The translations under genes were made by a program, and so were the position numbers. This document shows positions 53,600 through 63,815 of a stretch of 64,000 nt of DNA, piece after piece. The notes beneath the pieces were generated by a model. That model worked only from the letters and a program-made list of their open reading frames with translations. It made no database searches and was not told the origin of the DNA. Source of the stretch: Teratosphaeria epicoccoides (taxonomy: Eukaryota; Ascomycota; Dothideomycetes; Mycosphaerellales; Teratosphaeriaceae). Numbering within the stretch: the first letter of the stretch is position 1; the number at the start of each line of letters is the position of its first letter. The stretch spans positions 62,001-126,000 of the forward strand of contig JADDMT010000058.1 of the NCBI GenBank assembly GCA_021401465.1. The letters run 5' to 3'.

Positions 53600-56500
53600 A
53601 TGATGGGCGCACAACAAATGCCCGCGCGATTTCCGTGCTGGTGCCAGGCGACGTATTCATGGGGCGGAGAGACGAAGAAGGACCTGGGCTTCATTGAGGG
53701 AGACCTGATCGAAGCGCTCAATGCCGGCGATGGCGCGTGGTGGATGGGAAGGCTGCGAAGAGACCCCAGGGCCATTGGACTGTTTCCCAGCAATTTCGTC
53801 AAAGTACTGGACGAAAGCTTCCAGCCAGCGTCTATGAGCAGGAATGCGTCGCCCTTGACTCAGACGGCGCCAAACGGACCCACGCCGAATAAGAGCAAGG
53901 CGTTCAGGAAGCCATTCACTGCGTATGAGAAGACTGGGCCGCGAGGCATCGTCGACGGTAGTAAAGAGGGCACTCCAGACAGTGACAAGGAAAAGCCTAA
54001 GAAGAGCAGGTTCCGGCCGTACTCGAGCATGAAAACCGCGCAGCCACCTACGAGCACGTTGAAGAAACAAGGCGGTGTCGCAGTGGCGCAGCAGGACATG
54101 GAGCCTCGCATACCAGCTCCTCCGCCAAGAAGAATGCGTTCAAGAAACCCTTCTAGACCTCCAAGTCCGCAGCATCCCATGAGAACAGGCGCTTCAGCAT
54201 CTCCAACTCCAACGCCCGGTCATCCACCTGGACCCAGGAACAGCATGTACCGGGCACCTTCTCCTCAGCCAATGTATAGGGCCGCTGAACCGCAGCCTGG
54301 CTATCGTGCTGCGTCACCCGCGCCTTCACGACCGCACTCTCCGTTGCCCGCAACATATCACGATGGGTCAGCCTACCCGCAATTACTTCCTGCATCAAGA
54401 CAGCCGTCGCCAAGCCCCTATCAGCAGCAGTTCCACGCATCTCGTGCGCCCTCTCCAGCGCCATCCTCGGGCTTCCAAGAATGCAGAGCACTTTCGCCTG
54501 CTCCTCAGGAAAATGAGGGCGAGAGTGAGGAGGAGTCTCCGCCACCACCACCGCCACCTGCTCATAGAGTTGTATATCAAGCGAGCAGAGCGCCATCTGT
54601 GGGCCTGCACACCGGCTACGATACTTACGCTCAAGGTGGCAGTCGCACACCGGTACAAGGATCTCCTGGAGGTTCTGGCAGCCACATGACCCCTTCGCCG
54701 CTGCGAGACGCTATGAACGACGTGATGTCGTCTTTGCAAGACATGACCATGTATCAAGATCAGTATTCAAGCGACGTCGATGAGCCCAAAAAGCCGAATT
54801 CACGTGGCGGAATCTGGTCGCCCGACGAATTCGAGCTGGTCCGGACGAGGTCGCAGGTGCAGAGTCAACGTGCCCAATCGTCTCTTGGCTTCGCACATCG
54901 TGGTGTGTACGGAGATGGAAACGAAGAAGCGTCTCCACCACAGTCGCGCGATGAACCACCTGAACTCGGTAATTACGTTGCGCGTATGGAACGGCAACTG
55001 AGGCATCAAGCATCAGATGCTTCACGAACGACGGACATGCCACCACAGCCACCGCTAAAGGGCACACAATTCACTCCCGCCAATGGACATCGGCAGCCGC
55101 AGACAGCTAGGAGCAATTCAGGCAATGAGTCAGCCACCGGTAAAGTCCTGCGCTCCCAGCACGAGCATCGGAGCGTAAAAGCACCCAAATCAGCTTACGA
55201 GCTTGCCCGCACGTACACTACCAAAACGAATGCCACGAACTCGACCGAGTCCTCTTCGGCGACTCAGGGCAGTAACAGCACGCAGCTGACTACTAGGAGC
55301 ATAATGTCTGGGTACTCTGCCGGTGGCTTCAGCGCTACCAGTGCTGGCAGTCTAGCTCGTCGCAAATTTGGTCTCGGCAGTCAGAAGGCTCCGCATCGGC
55401 CTGTGATGTTTGGTAATAACAAGTCCATGAACGATCTGACTCTCAGCTCCCGTAGCATGGCGGCAAGTGAAAGCGCGTGTTCTGGTCCAAGCTATCATGA
55501 AAGCCATGCATCGCACAATCAGCCTGTGATCACGCCTATCGCGGATTGGACCAAGGACCCCATGGAGTCGGCTGGTGTACTTGGTGGTCTTGGCGCACCT
55601 AAAGCAAGGAAGTCTGGCTTTTTCAGAAAGATGATTGACTCGGCGAAGACTACAGCGAGGACAGGTGCTGCTACGGCGAGGTCCACGATCAGCACTACCA
55701 GTCGTCCCAGCAGCAGAGCAGGCAGCATTAGTCCGACAAAGAGTCTATTTGGTGGCAATGGCCCAACCGCTATTGCTGGGGGCACAACTTCCAGACCTGG
55801 ATCATCTTTTGGCATGAGCGCGGCTGCAAGTATGGGTCTGGGCGGAGGAGGCGATTGGATGCAGGTGCGGCGCGATGTCAATCGATCGAACTCATTGAGC
55901 CGCAGAGAGAGAAATGAGAGGATTGAAAGGTGCGAGCTGTTAGACCAGCCAGCTTTACGGCCTATTGATGAGCTGCATGAGTATGCAGATGGCGATGAAG
56001 GGGTTGATGGTCTTCCAGTCACAGAGCCAACTGATTTCAACACAGCAAGCTTGGCATTAGTTGACAAGAGCACTCGGTTCATTCAAAGCGTACAATCCGG
56101 CATCACGGCGACAGCACTGGCGCACAACCACATTTGCCGGCCGTATCGTTCCGGAGGAGATGTGCAGCGTCTGCGTGCCATCTTCACCTGGGTCGCCGAG
56201 CGAATCACCTGGGAAGAAGAGTACGATGGTCAGCTTGATACCAGGCGGGTCATCTCTACTAAACGCGGCTGCAGCCAGGAGATCGCTATGCTGGTGCGCG
56301 AAATGTGTACCGCTGAAGGCATGTACGCAGAGGATGTCCAAGGTTATCTGAAGTCGCCGGGCGAGAATCTAGACGTCGACACTATCACCCGACCGAACCA
56401 CTGGTGGAACGCGGTGATCGTTGACGGCGAATGGCGCATCATGGATTGCTCGCTCGCAAGCCCCACGAACCCGCGCAGAAGTCTGTACAGCAGCGCCAGC

Positions 56501-57535
56501 AGTCAGACTGCAGAGTCATGGTATTTTTTGGCCAGGCCAACAGAGATCTGCTACACGCACATTCCACTCTTGCCGGAGCAGCAGCACATCGTCCCGCCTG
56601 TCAGTCCTCAAATTCTGGTCACTCTGCCGTGCGCTTGCCCGGCATACTTCAGGAACACGGTCGAGCTGTCGGAATTCGACACTGCCATGCAGCATCTGGA
56701 GAATCTCGAAATGGCGCATATTCATCTCAACGTACCGGAAGATGTCGAGTGTATCGCCGAGACTGAAAGTCGTGCATTTGCACAGGACGCGGATGGTGAT
56801 TTCTTCGAGAGCGGCGACGTTGTGAAGAAGCGTGCCTTTGCGCAAGCTGAGTGGGCTGGTGGTCGCAAGCGCTTCACCGTCAAGGCTTTACTACCTGGCG
56901 AGGAGAGCAGTCAAGGCGTGCTGAAGATATATGCTGGCAGGCGTGGGCTCATGCATTCGGCCAAAGATAATCCGCATTCTCTCGCTGTCGCCATTCCGCT
57001 CTCCCATACCGGCCAAAATCCGCCATACGACTTCCACACTCGACACCCGACACCTCACGCTCAACGTCACGACCTTTACGTCGTACAACCGCAGTGCGCT
57101 CGCTTGACATTGAACAACACTTTCGTCTTCTGTGTCCGACAGCATCCTTCTTCGCTCTCACGCTTCACTCCGGACACCTGGGGCACTTCCAACAGCTCGC
57201 TAACCCCCTATGCGCGCCCCACCAGCGCCATGTCGATGGTCTCAGCGTCAATGTCTCAGTCCGGATCGGACTACTCGACCTCGAACTCCGGTCAGCCGAT
57301 GACTGCAGCTCAACAGAAACCAGCAAAGTTGGCAGTACAAACGCCTAGTCAAAAGATTATTCGCTTGACGCGGAAAGTGGAGCATACCAGCCGTCCAGGT
57401 GGTGTGGAGGATGACGGCTTGACTACTGGCTGGGAGACCGTCATCAAAATTGGTGAGAAGGGGACGTGGAGAGGTCTGGTATTGGCGGATCGGTCGGCCC
57501 GCTGGTGCGTCTTTGCGGAATGGGAGGCTGTGTGA
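53600..57535 (+). CDS. CYK3: Cyk3-type cytokinesis protein: SH3 plus transglutaminase-like domain
   Basis: Single exon, 1311 residues; tandem ATGs at 53600 and 53603. An N-terminal SH3 domain spans about residues 10-72 (WCQATYSWGGETKKDLGFIE, DGAWWMGRLRRD, GLFPSNFVKV). A long disordered Pro/Ser-rich linker carries PPPPPPPA and repeated PSPAPS-like segments. The C-terminal third is a transglutaminase-like domain: HNHICRPYRSGGDVQRLRAI, Cys891 in TKRGCSQEIA, His934 in RPNHWWNAVIVDGEWR and Asp949 in IMDCSLASP, so all triad positions are occupied. Family knowledge: Cyk3 acts at the division septum/contractile ring with Hof1/Inn1, controlling chitin synthase and ring constriction. The whole frame is open over 3.9 kb. 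This is the largest uninterrupted gene here. Confidence 0.93.
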   Translation: MMGAQQMPARFPCWCQATYSWGGETKKDLGFIEGDLIEALNAGDGAWWMGRLRRDPRAIGLFPSNFVKVLDESFQPASMSRNASPLTQTAPNGPTPNKSKAFRKPFTAYEKTGPRGIVDGSKEGTPDSDKEKPKKSRFRPYSSMKTAQPPTSTLKKQGGVAVAQQDMEPRIPAPPPRRMRSRNPSRPPSPQHPMRTGASASPTPTPGHPPGPRNSMYRAPSPQPMYRAAEPQPGYRAASPAPSRPHSPLPATYHDGSAYPQLLPASRQPSPSPYQQQFHASRAPSPAPSSGFQECRALSPAPQENEGESEEESPPPPPPPAHRVVYQASRAPSVGLHTGYDTYAQGGSRTPVQGSPGGSGSHMTPSPLRDAMNDVMSSLQDMTMYQDQYSSDVDEPKKPNSRGGIWSPDEFELVRTRSQVQSQRAQSSLGFAHRGVYGDGNEEASPPQSRDEPPELGNYVARMERQLRHQASDASRTTDMPPQPPLKGTQFTPANGHRQPQTARSNSGNESATGKVLRSQHEHRSVKAPKSAYELARTYTTKTNATNSTESSSATQGSNSTQLTTRSIMSGYSAGGFSATSAGSLARRKFGLGSQKAPHRPVMFGNNKSMNDLTLSSRSMAASESACSGPSYHESHASHNQPVITPIADWTKDPMESAGVLGGLGAPKARKSGFFRKMIDSAKTTARTGAATARSTISTTSRPSSRAGSISPTKSLFGGNGPTAIAGGTTSRPGSSFGMSAAASMGLGGGGDWMQVRRDVNRSNSLSRRERNERIERCELLDQPALRPIDELHEYADGDEGVDGLPVTEPTDFNTASLALVDKSTRFIQSVQSGITATALAHNHICRPYRSGGDVQRLRAIFTWVAERITWEEEYDGQLDTRRVISTKRGCSQEIAMLVREMCTAEGMYAEDVQGYLKSPGENLDVDTITRPNHWWNAVIVDGEWRIMDCSLASPTNPRRSLYSSASSQTAESWYFLARPTEICYTHIPLLPEQQHIVPPVSPQILVTLPCACPAYFRNTVELSEFDTAMQHLENLEMAHIHLNVPEDVECIAETESRAFAQDADGDFFESGDVVKKRAFAQAEWAGGRKRFTVKALLPGEESSQGVLKIYAGRRGLMHSAKDNPHSLAVAIPLSHTGQNPPYDFHTRHPTPHAQRHDLYVVQPQCARLTLNNTFVFCVRQHPSSLSRFTPDTWGTSNSSLTPYARPTSAMSMVSASMSQSGSDYSTSNSGQPMTAAQQKPAKLAVQTPSQKIIRLTRKVEHTSRPGGVEDDGLTTGWETVIKIGEKGTWRGLVLADRSARWCVFAEWEAV

Positions 57536-58148
57536 TGAGCTTTGGATCGGTTATCCTGCATTTTTGGACGTTCGATCGATGCTGTTGCACAGTGTACGAA
57601 TATCGACGGCTGGAGGACTGTATGCGTAGGTTCATGATAGATCGAGCGTGGCGTCCTCGATGTGAAGCGACAGAGGAGTCTATATCCGTGCAAGAGTATT
57701 ACATCCACGAAGCACGACTCACGATGCTACAAGCTCAAGTATTTGCTTCGAAGCATCAGCAATATCCGTATCCCCGATCTATGCTCACTTTTCACGACGT
57801 CCTTGAACAGAGGCAATCAGCCTCGGCCGTTGACATACATTCTCATGGCCAGCTATCGCGTGTGCATAGACAAGCCATGAGACCTTGGCGTTCGACCAAT
57901 CCGCCAATTACCACGAGCCAAGGACCTGGACCTTTGTTTCATCCCAGAACAGGACCTGGGGGCCAACACATCCGCGGCATTTCAATTCCTGAGCCCAACA
58001 TATATGGATCATGTCAGGGCCTCAAGGTCTAGAGCTCTGACCGTGGTCACGGCGTCTGTCCACAAGAGCGCAACCCCATGAAATAAGGGACTATCACAAC
58101 AACTTCGACCAACAGCATAAGACTCCGTAGGTAGCCCGAGTCACCACA
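57536..58148. other. Intergenic region, Cyk3 to small secreted protein
   Basis: A frame overlapping the Cyk3 end continues to 58032 but has no ATG start of its own and no recognisable protein. Nothing else seen. Confidence 0.45.
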
Positions 58149-58453
58149 ATGCAGCTCCCAAGTCTTCCAGCCGCTCTCCTGATGCTGTTTATCGCCACCT
58201 TGCCTCTTGCTAGGCCAGAGACCTGCCAAGGCTGTGCTGGAATCGCGAACGGTATACCTTGCACTGCGGTAAGTCGACAGAGTTGCGAGTGCTCATTGCG
58301 CATCTTAGTTGTGCGCGGCAATACTGATGTGAGGTACAGAAATCCAACAGTGGCGACGCGAATGCGCTTTGTGATCTGACGGGGAGTTGTTACGCCGGGG
58401 GTTGCGTGCTTCTACCTAAGCCAGCACCGACAGGTCCACCGCCAGGTAGGTAA
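58149..58453 (+). CDS. Small cysteine-rich secreted protein, effector-like
   Basis: Exon 1 is 58149-58268, exon 2 starts at 58340, with a GT-AG intron of 71 nt joining in frame (IPCTA|KSNSGDANALCDLTGS). Read to the TAA at 58451 it gives 77 residues. MQLPSLPAALLMLFIATLPLA is a clear signal peptide. The mature part has six Cys (TCQGCAGIANGIPC, ALCDLTGSCYAGGCV) and ends in a Pro-rich stretch (KPAPTGPPPGR). Possible donors at 58446 and 58450 could splice to a third exon after 58501, so the C-terminus is uncertain. No family is recognised. Size, secretion and Cys content resemble fungal effectors or small defence-type proteins; function is inferred only from that. Confidence 0.65.
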
Positions 58454-58845
58454 CGGGCGGTTTGTGACGATGAAGTCTATGCTGACGAAGGTTGCTGGCA
58501 GTCTGGAAGTGAATGTGCACGACTCGTTGATCAGCCTTTTGGGCCGAAGGGGCCAGATGCTTGGATTCTGCTTCTTCGCCGCGCTCTCAGTCCGTCTGCT
58601 GGCTGTCGGGCTTGTAGCCGATCCTACTTAACGGACTGGGACTGTAGCGGCTGTGAAATGCCTTTGAGGTCAGAGCCAATCTTGCGGGGGCTGGATTTCT
58701 AGGAGCCATTTCATGTCTCAGCTCCATCACGCTGCACACCAAACGGATCTTCCAACTCCATTGTCCATTGCCTTACAGGTTTCTGGCCTGCCTTTAGTTC
58801 ATCGTAAATTTGCTGCAACGGTTCCGGGAGGCTGCAAGCGCCGAG
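58454..58845. other. Intergenic region between convergent genes
   Basis: Probably 3' flanks of the secreted-protein gene and the minus-strand pseudogene; may include a third exon of the former (58501 onwards). No other feature. Confidence 0.4.
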
Positions 58846-59487
58846 TCACCCGTCGTTATCAACATACTCCTCGACAAAGCAGATCAATCGCATTGCACAG
58901 CTTCCGATCCGCTTTCGGCAATCTCTGGCGTATAGTCTGAGGGAGGCTTCCAAAAAGACGATAGCACGCGGTACAACAACTAGTGACTCCTCGTCTTGGA
59001 ATGCACCAGTTCCACGTCCAGGCCTTTTCGGAGGCAGGGTAATCTTGTCGGACGCAACGGTGCCGTGAGGATCGGCATCGAGTGCCCGTGAGCTAAACAG
59101 GATCTGATCGAGCTCCACCATACGGACTCTGATTGCAGGTAGAGACCTAAGGTGATGTCCGACGCCGCAATGTGTACGTGATGGGCAGGCGGCGGTGTGT
59201 AGCGGTCGTTTGAACCTACAAGACAGGACTCGTCGCGACATTCTATCAGCCTGTCCAGCGAGGAGAGCACTTTCACGGCTGCCCGTAGCTCGCGATCTGG
59301 TACGACGAAATCCACACACTGCCATGTGTCAGCTATTTATGATGAGCCGGCACGAATGTTTGCTTACGCCAATGATTGATGAAACGTCATGTACATTCAA
59401 CAGGTAGTTGTCCCAAAGCACACAGGGGACGTTTGCTGCACGTAGTGCTTCGGCGACGGTCGCAACGGACTCGGAGGTTGCGGACAT
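58846..59487 (-). pseudogene. Uncharacterised fungal gene with one frameshift
   Basis: Exon 1 (59487-59368) opens with ATG: MSATSESVATVAEALRAANV, PCVLWDNYLLNVHDVSSIIG. A 49-nt GT-AG intron joins in phase to CVDFVVPDRELRAAVKVLSS. SNDRYTPPPAHHVHIAASDI and TLGLYLQSE follow. Near 59109-59123 the frame must shift by one base to reach ELDQILFSSRALDADPHGTV and VPRAIVFLEASLRLYARDCR, ending VEEYVDNDG-stop at 58846. The start, splice sites and ending are all preserved, so only one indel separates it from an intact protein of roughly 200 residues. The ALRAANVPCVLWxN / VDFVVxDxEL pattern is common in uncharacterised ascomycete proteins, often multi-copy; a nucleotidyltransferase-like fold is possible but unproven. 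Confidence 0.68.
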
Positions 59488-59902
59488 TGTGATTATGCTT
59501 GCTGGATGGAGAACTCAGCAGCGTTCAATGTTCACGTGCGGGACAATGATGTGGATAAACGACATCCAGAGCATTTGCGACTGCTGCCTGGCAGTGGCCT
59601 GGTTGCCCAGCCAAGCCGTCCGGACTGACCGAGTCCGTGACTTTGAGGGCGTTATGTCAAAAATTGACACCACCGTCAGACGTATCAGTCGGGCAGTCTC
59701 GATCTAAGTGCAGTGTCAACAGTCACGTCAACACTGCCTGGCGAAAAGGATTCGACCTATTTGAGTCAAGCTTAAATGACTGTCTCCTCTTATTCTGGCC
59801 TGTTAGTCCAATGAGCAATGGTCAGCAGCGCCTTGCTAGGACGCCCTGGCAGGCAGCATTGCAGCTGGATAGCGAGTGCTTGCGTCGACTCAGAGGCACG
59901 CT
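59488..59902. other. Intergenic region
   Basis: Lies between the pseudogene start and the 3' end of the 2EXR gene. No feature recognised. Confidence 0.4.
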
Positions 59903-60622
59903 CTATACGCCTCTGGAGTCGGTGGTATCATCCCAACGGAAGTCGGTAGTAGCCTGCGTCATGTGTATGATAGGCTGCCGCTCTCCAAAATGTGGTAGCA
60001 GCATCCCGCGGAAATGATCTGAGTCCCATACACCGTCATCCAAAGGAGGCCCAGTGTATTCACTAGCTCTTATAATCTGTTCTCGGGCCCGAGTGCTCAA
60101 TTTCGCGCTCCATGACGCGCTGAGCAAGATTTGTGAGCAGCGAATGACAATGATTGTATGCACGTTTGGGCACCGCTTAGCTATGGCAATGCAGGTCCGG
60201 CCTAGGGTGTCCCAGTTGGCGTAGTGAAAAGCAACGAGTCTTACTCGCATTAAGTCGGTATTGTCTAGGTTCTTGATGATGTCCCCACCTGTGGAATTTC
60301 GGCCCAGATAGAAGACGGTTTGGTCCAGATCGAGCCAGTGGCGGGCGCCGCAGCAGGGGAACGATCCGCGCAGTCCCGACGCTGAAGTCGTGACGAAGGA
60401 GTGTATCAGCTGACGACGAGCCTCTCTGCAGACGAGGCCGACGGCGGAGGGTGCTGGCCCAGTGGATAGATCGGTGAAAGCATGCGCAGGCGTGGCGCTG
60501 GCACTTGCAGTTGTTTCTGCCACGGATAGTACATTGGTCGTCAACAGAGCCTGCTCCCATATCTTGAGGCGCAATTCTTCCGGCAACGCGCCGAAGAGAG
60601 GAAAGATGGCACTCGCATCCAT
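59903..60622 (-). CDS. 2EXR domain protein
   Basis: Single exon, 239 residues from the ATG at 60622 (MDASAIFPLFGALPEELRLK). The 2EXR motif is immediate: FPLFGALPEELRLKIWEQAL, followed by GLVCREARRQLIHSF and FYLGRNSTGGDIIKNL. In this fungal family the motif repeats the pattern FPxFxxLPxELRxxIWxxAL. The remainder is not diagnostic. Function of the family is unknown; copies are numerous in Pezizomycotina and often variable between strains. Confidence 0.82.
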   Translation of the reverse strand: MDASAIFPLFGALPEELRLKIWEQALLTTNVLSVAETTASASATPAHAFTDLSTGPAPSAVGLVCREARRQLIHSFVTTSASGLRGSFPCCGARHWLDLDQTVFYLGRNSTGGDIIKNLDNTDLMRVRLVAFHYANWDTLGRTCIAIAKRCPNVHTIIVIRCSQILLSASWSAKLSTRAREQIIRASEYTGPPLDDGVWDSDHFRGMLLPHFGERQPIIHMTQATTDFRWDDTTDSRGV

Positions 60623-61320
60623 CTGATCAATTCTTTGCAAATGGAGATCAATCTGCTGCTGTTGTCCGATATGTCGTCAGTATTGTATGGTGACATTGTG
60701 CTGCTGCTGGAAGACACGATACCTGGTACTAGCCCCTGAGAGGTAGTAGATCCTTCCCGAAGCGCTTAGGGTTATTAGTGCTGACCTACACCAACATCGA
60801 GCCGACAATCAAATTGACGGTCACAATCCCAACGCCATTCCTCCGGGCGTGCATGGATAGATCAACATCGAGTGGAAGCGTCTCTCTGCAAACCGATTGA
60901 TGAGTCACGACTTTGCGGTTGCGGACGGGTTGCGGTTGGTCAAGCTTGTACCACGCCGCAAGCAGTCAATGGAGTCGAGCGATGAAAGAAATCAATGAGC
61001 TTTGCGCTTTTTCAGATCTTGAAGTGACGGCAGAATGGGCGTACCTCCGCTAGAATGGACGAATGGAACGCGTAGCCTGGGATCGCAAGAGGCTTCGTTC
61101 TCCTTTCTCTGACGTCCTGACATCCATGCATGTCATGCACTATCGCCTGATGCCCTCCGCTCCCAACCACACACCCCCAGTCAACATGTTCGCCGTCTTG
61201 CGACTGGGTCCTGATGCCATCTATTTTTCGATAGATTGAATCGCTATGCGTGTTGCTCCCCAATGCTGATCGATATGCTTGCGTAACGTCGCACGGTGAC
61301 GTACTTCTACAGCACAATGC
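60623..61320. other. Intergenic region
   Basis: Between the 2EXR gene promoter and the CAF-1 p150 3' end. No coding frame or repeat of note. Confidence 0.4.
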
Positions 61321-63634
61321 TCACGCCGTCGTGACATATGCCCACTTCTTGTCCTTGCCGGCTCCCAGCAAGGCGAACTGCGTGCTCAGTATCTCCTTGA
61401 TGGTTTCGTTGGTCACCTTTGGGAATCTGTAACGTCGTCTGTCAGCATTCAGACGATTTGGACAGTGAGTCACGGTGAAGGGCGAAAGTTGGATGTCCGG
61501 TAGGTTTCGGCGAGTAGGCCATCGGAAGGAACGTTGCGCCACAAGCCTCGCTGATTTTGAAGGCACCCGAGGAATGGAAGAGACGTCTGTGCTTACCTGG
61601 CTTTCAACGCCTTCTGCAGCTCCACCTTCTTCAAGTTACTTCCAACTATCGCTTCCTTGAACTCATCCAGATCTTCTCTTGATAATGTCTTTGATTGACC
61701 TCGCGGCCCGCGCTTCGCCAGCTGTATGCTCTGAGTGCCTTCCGGCTGCGTACTTTTTGTCGAAATCGCAGTGATCGGCCCTTTCTCGCCCTCAGCAGCA
61801 CCTTTCAGTGACTGGCTGAGGGACACATTGCTATGCCGCTCCCGCAGGGGAGGGCGCGAAACGGACGCAGGCGCATCAGAGATCGGGACGCCAGGCGGTG
61901 CCATGTCATTGACCCAGTAGGACGACGAAAATGGGTCGATCGTGCGGTCTTTGAAATTCGGGAGCAGGAAGCCTATGGCCATGCCTGTGAAACACCAAGT
62001 CAGCACTCGAGCACTCGAGCGTCAGTAGCAAATTATCAAGACCGCGGCACCAAGATGTGCCCAGGTTTCTCCAGCCCGTGAAATCCTAGATCAGCCAGGC
62101 GTCTTATCTTACCTTTGATCTCCTTCGGCGTACCCAGAAATTCCTCGCCTTCTATACTCTGCACAACATAATTCCCCCGGTTCTCCCAACACATGCCGGT
62201 GCTCGTAGGTTGCAGATCGCCGGTGATCATCTTCCGCCTGGATTTCAGCGCATCATCCTCGTCATCGAGGAATCCGTCCATGTCGTCTACCTCACCGACA
62301 GAGTCTGCCTCATCATCCTCCTCGCCCAAAAGCTCCTCGCCTTCTTCCGGCTCCTCCCATTCTGCTTCCGAGTCGTAGTCGTAATTCGTATCTGTCCTCT
62401 CCTTGCGGAACGGATTCAGCATGATTCTCCTGGCAGCTCGAGGAGACCTGATCTGAGTGCAGGTGCCGAAGTACGCAGGCCGTACGTCCTCGTGGAAGTG
62501 GATGTGTCGTCTCGTCACGTTCTGAAGTCTTTGAATTGCTGGCTGAGAGGAGGCCAGCTTGTCATCTGTAAGGTCGATTGGCTTTGCGGAAGTACCCTGA
62601 ATCTCGTCGGCTAGGGCTCGTATGTTAGGCTGAGGAAGACCGCGACGAGCGCTGCCATCAACTCGAAACATGTGATCGACTTCTGCCGTAGGCTCCAGCA
62701 AGCCGAGATCTTGCTTCTCCTTGAAGCTAGGATCCTTGATATCAACGTCAAATACTCCTTGCCAGTACGCCAGATCGTCTGGGTTAAGTATACGGTATGT
62801 CTGAGCGAGTGTCGTATGGGTTGGAAGTTCGTACGGTAAGAAGTATTTTCGGTAGTCAGATATAATCGGCTTCGCCGGCGCTACAAGCCTATGCTCCGCC
62901 TGCGCGTCAGGTTGTGAGCCCTTGCTGGGCGACTGCGAGCGCCGGATCTGGCCCGCCACAGCATCATATGGCTCCAGACTGAGCGACTTGCGCCTAGCAG
63001 CATCAGCCAAGTTTGGAGTGCTACCGAGCGGAGACTTGGCGGGAGTCGCAGGCTTTGCGCCGAAGAAAGCGCCCAGCCTCATCTGGGATCGCTCCTTCTT
63101 TGCCTTTGCCTCCTCCTTGCGCTGATCCTCGACCTCCTTCTCACGCTTCTTGGTCTCCTTCTCTTCTGCCCTGCGGCGCTTCTCCTCGTCTCGTGCGCGC
63201 TTCTCCTCGTCCTTCACGCGCTGCTCCTCTTCCTTCTGCGCTTTCTTCTCCGCTCGCTCCTTCTCCTTCTGCTCCTTCTCGCGTTGCTTCTCCAGCTTCT
63301 CGGAAGGCGTCAATTTCCGCCTCTTCGCTGGCGGCGGCTTCGAGCCTGAGGCAGTCTCGGCTGGTGTCCCTGAATTGGGTGCTCCGTTCAATGACGACAG
63401 GTCGACGCTACTGAGAGTCGAAATGCTCGACGCTGGCGAGACCGCTCGTTGTCGGCCCGCCGAAGCATTGGGGCTCGCATTGCTGGATTCCTCGGTGTCT
63501 GGCGGTGTTGGCATGACGAATTGATTTCCCTTGAGATTGAGTGGTTTCTTGCCCGGCGTGTCTTCCTCGGGCGCGGTGCGTTTCAACGAATTGGGCGCGG
63601 CTGCGATTGTCGGTGACGAGTCTATGTCTTCCAT
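61321..63634 (-). CDS. RLF2: Chromatin assembly factor 1, large subunit (p150/Cac1)
   Basis: Exons 63634-62113, 61984-61597 and 61426-61321 give 671 residues. Joins are exact: PKEIKG|MAIGFLLPNF and LKAR|FPKVTNETIKEIL; introns are 128 and 170 nt. A KER domain of about 90 residues (roughly 100-195) consists of Lys/Glu/Arg coiled coil (EKLEKQREKEQKEKERAEKK). The PIP-like MRLGAFFGAK segment should bind PCNA. Next come the ED acidic region (EWEEPEEGEELLGEEDDEAD) and the C-terminal winged-helix DNA-binding domain (DLDEFKEAIVGSNLKKVELQ, then FPKVTNETIKEILSTQ and KKWAYVTTA). Family knowledge: deposits H3-H4 behind replication forks with p60 and p48. Complete and intact. It is divergent from the unknown gene at 63816. 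Confidence 0.95.
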
Positions 63635-63815
63635 TGTACCTGAGAAATGGTGCGTGCACTGCAGTCATACGGTAGGTACGGCTTGCAGGCAGACATTGAA
63701 AGTCGAAGGGTAGGAACGCGTCGAGGTCAACGCGAAAACGCGCTAGTGTTTCGGGGTCCACTTGCACTTTCCGTCTTTGCTTCTCTGACACCGCCACATC
63801 ACGAATGTCAATGTC
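63635..63815. promoter_or_regulatory. Short divergent promoter region, CAF-1 p150 / unknown gene
   Basis: Only 181 bp separate the two outward-facing start codons. It contains AACGCGTCGAGG and AACGCG motifs (63715-63740); ACGCGT is the MluI cell-cycle box core of MBF-regulated replication genes in yeasts. The exact ACGCGT appears once as AACGCGTCG, which would suit a CAF-1 promoter, but one site is weak evidence. Confidence 0.45.

Noticed and set aside
54153..54757. Minus-strand ORFs inside Cyk3
   Set aside because: Shadow frames of its Pro/Ser-rich linker.
57466..58032. 188-codon plus-strand frame overlapping the Cyk3 end
   Set aside because: Starts at GTG inside Cyk3, overlaps its last codons in another frame and shows no domain.
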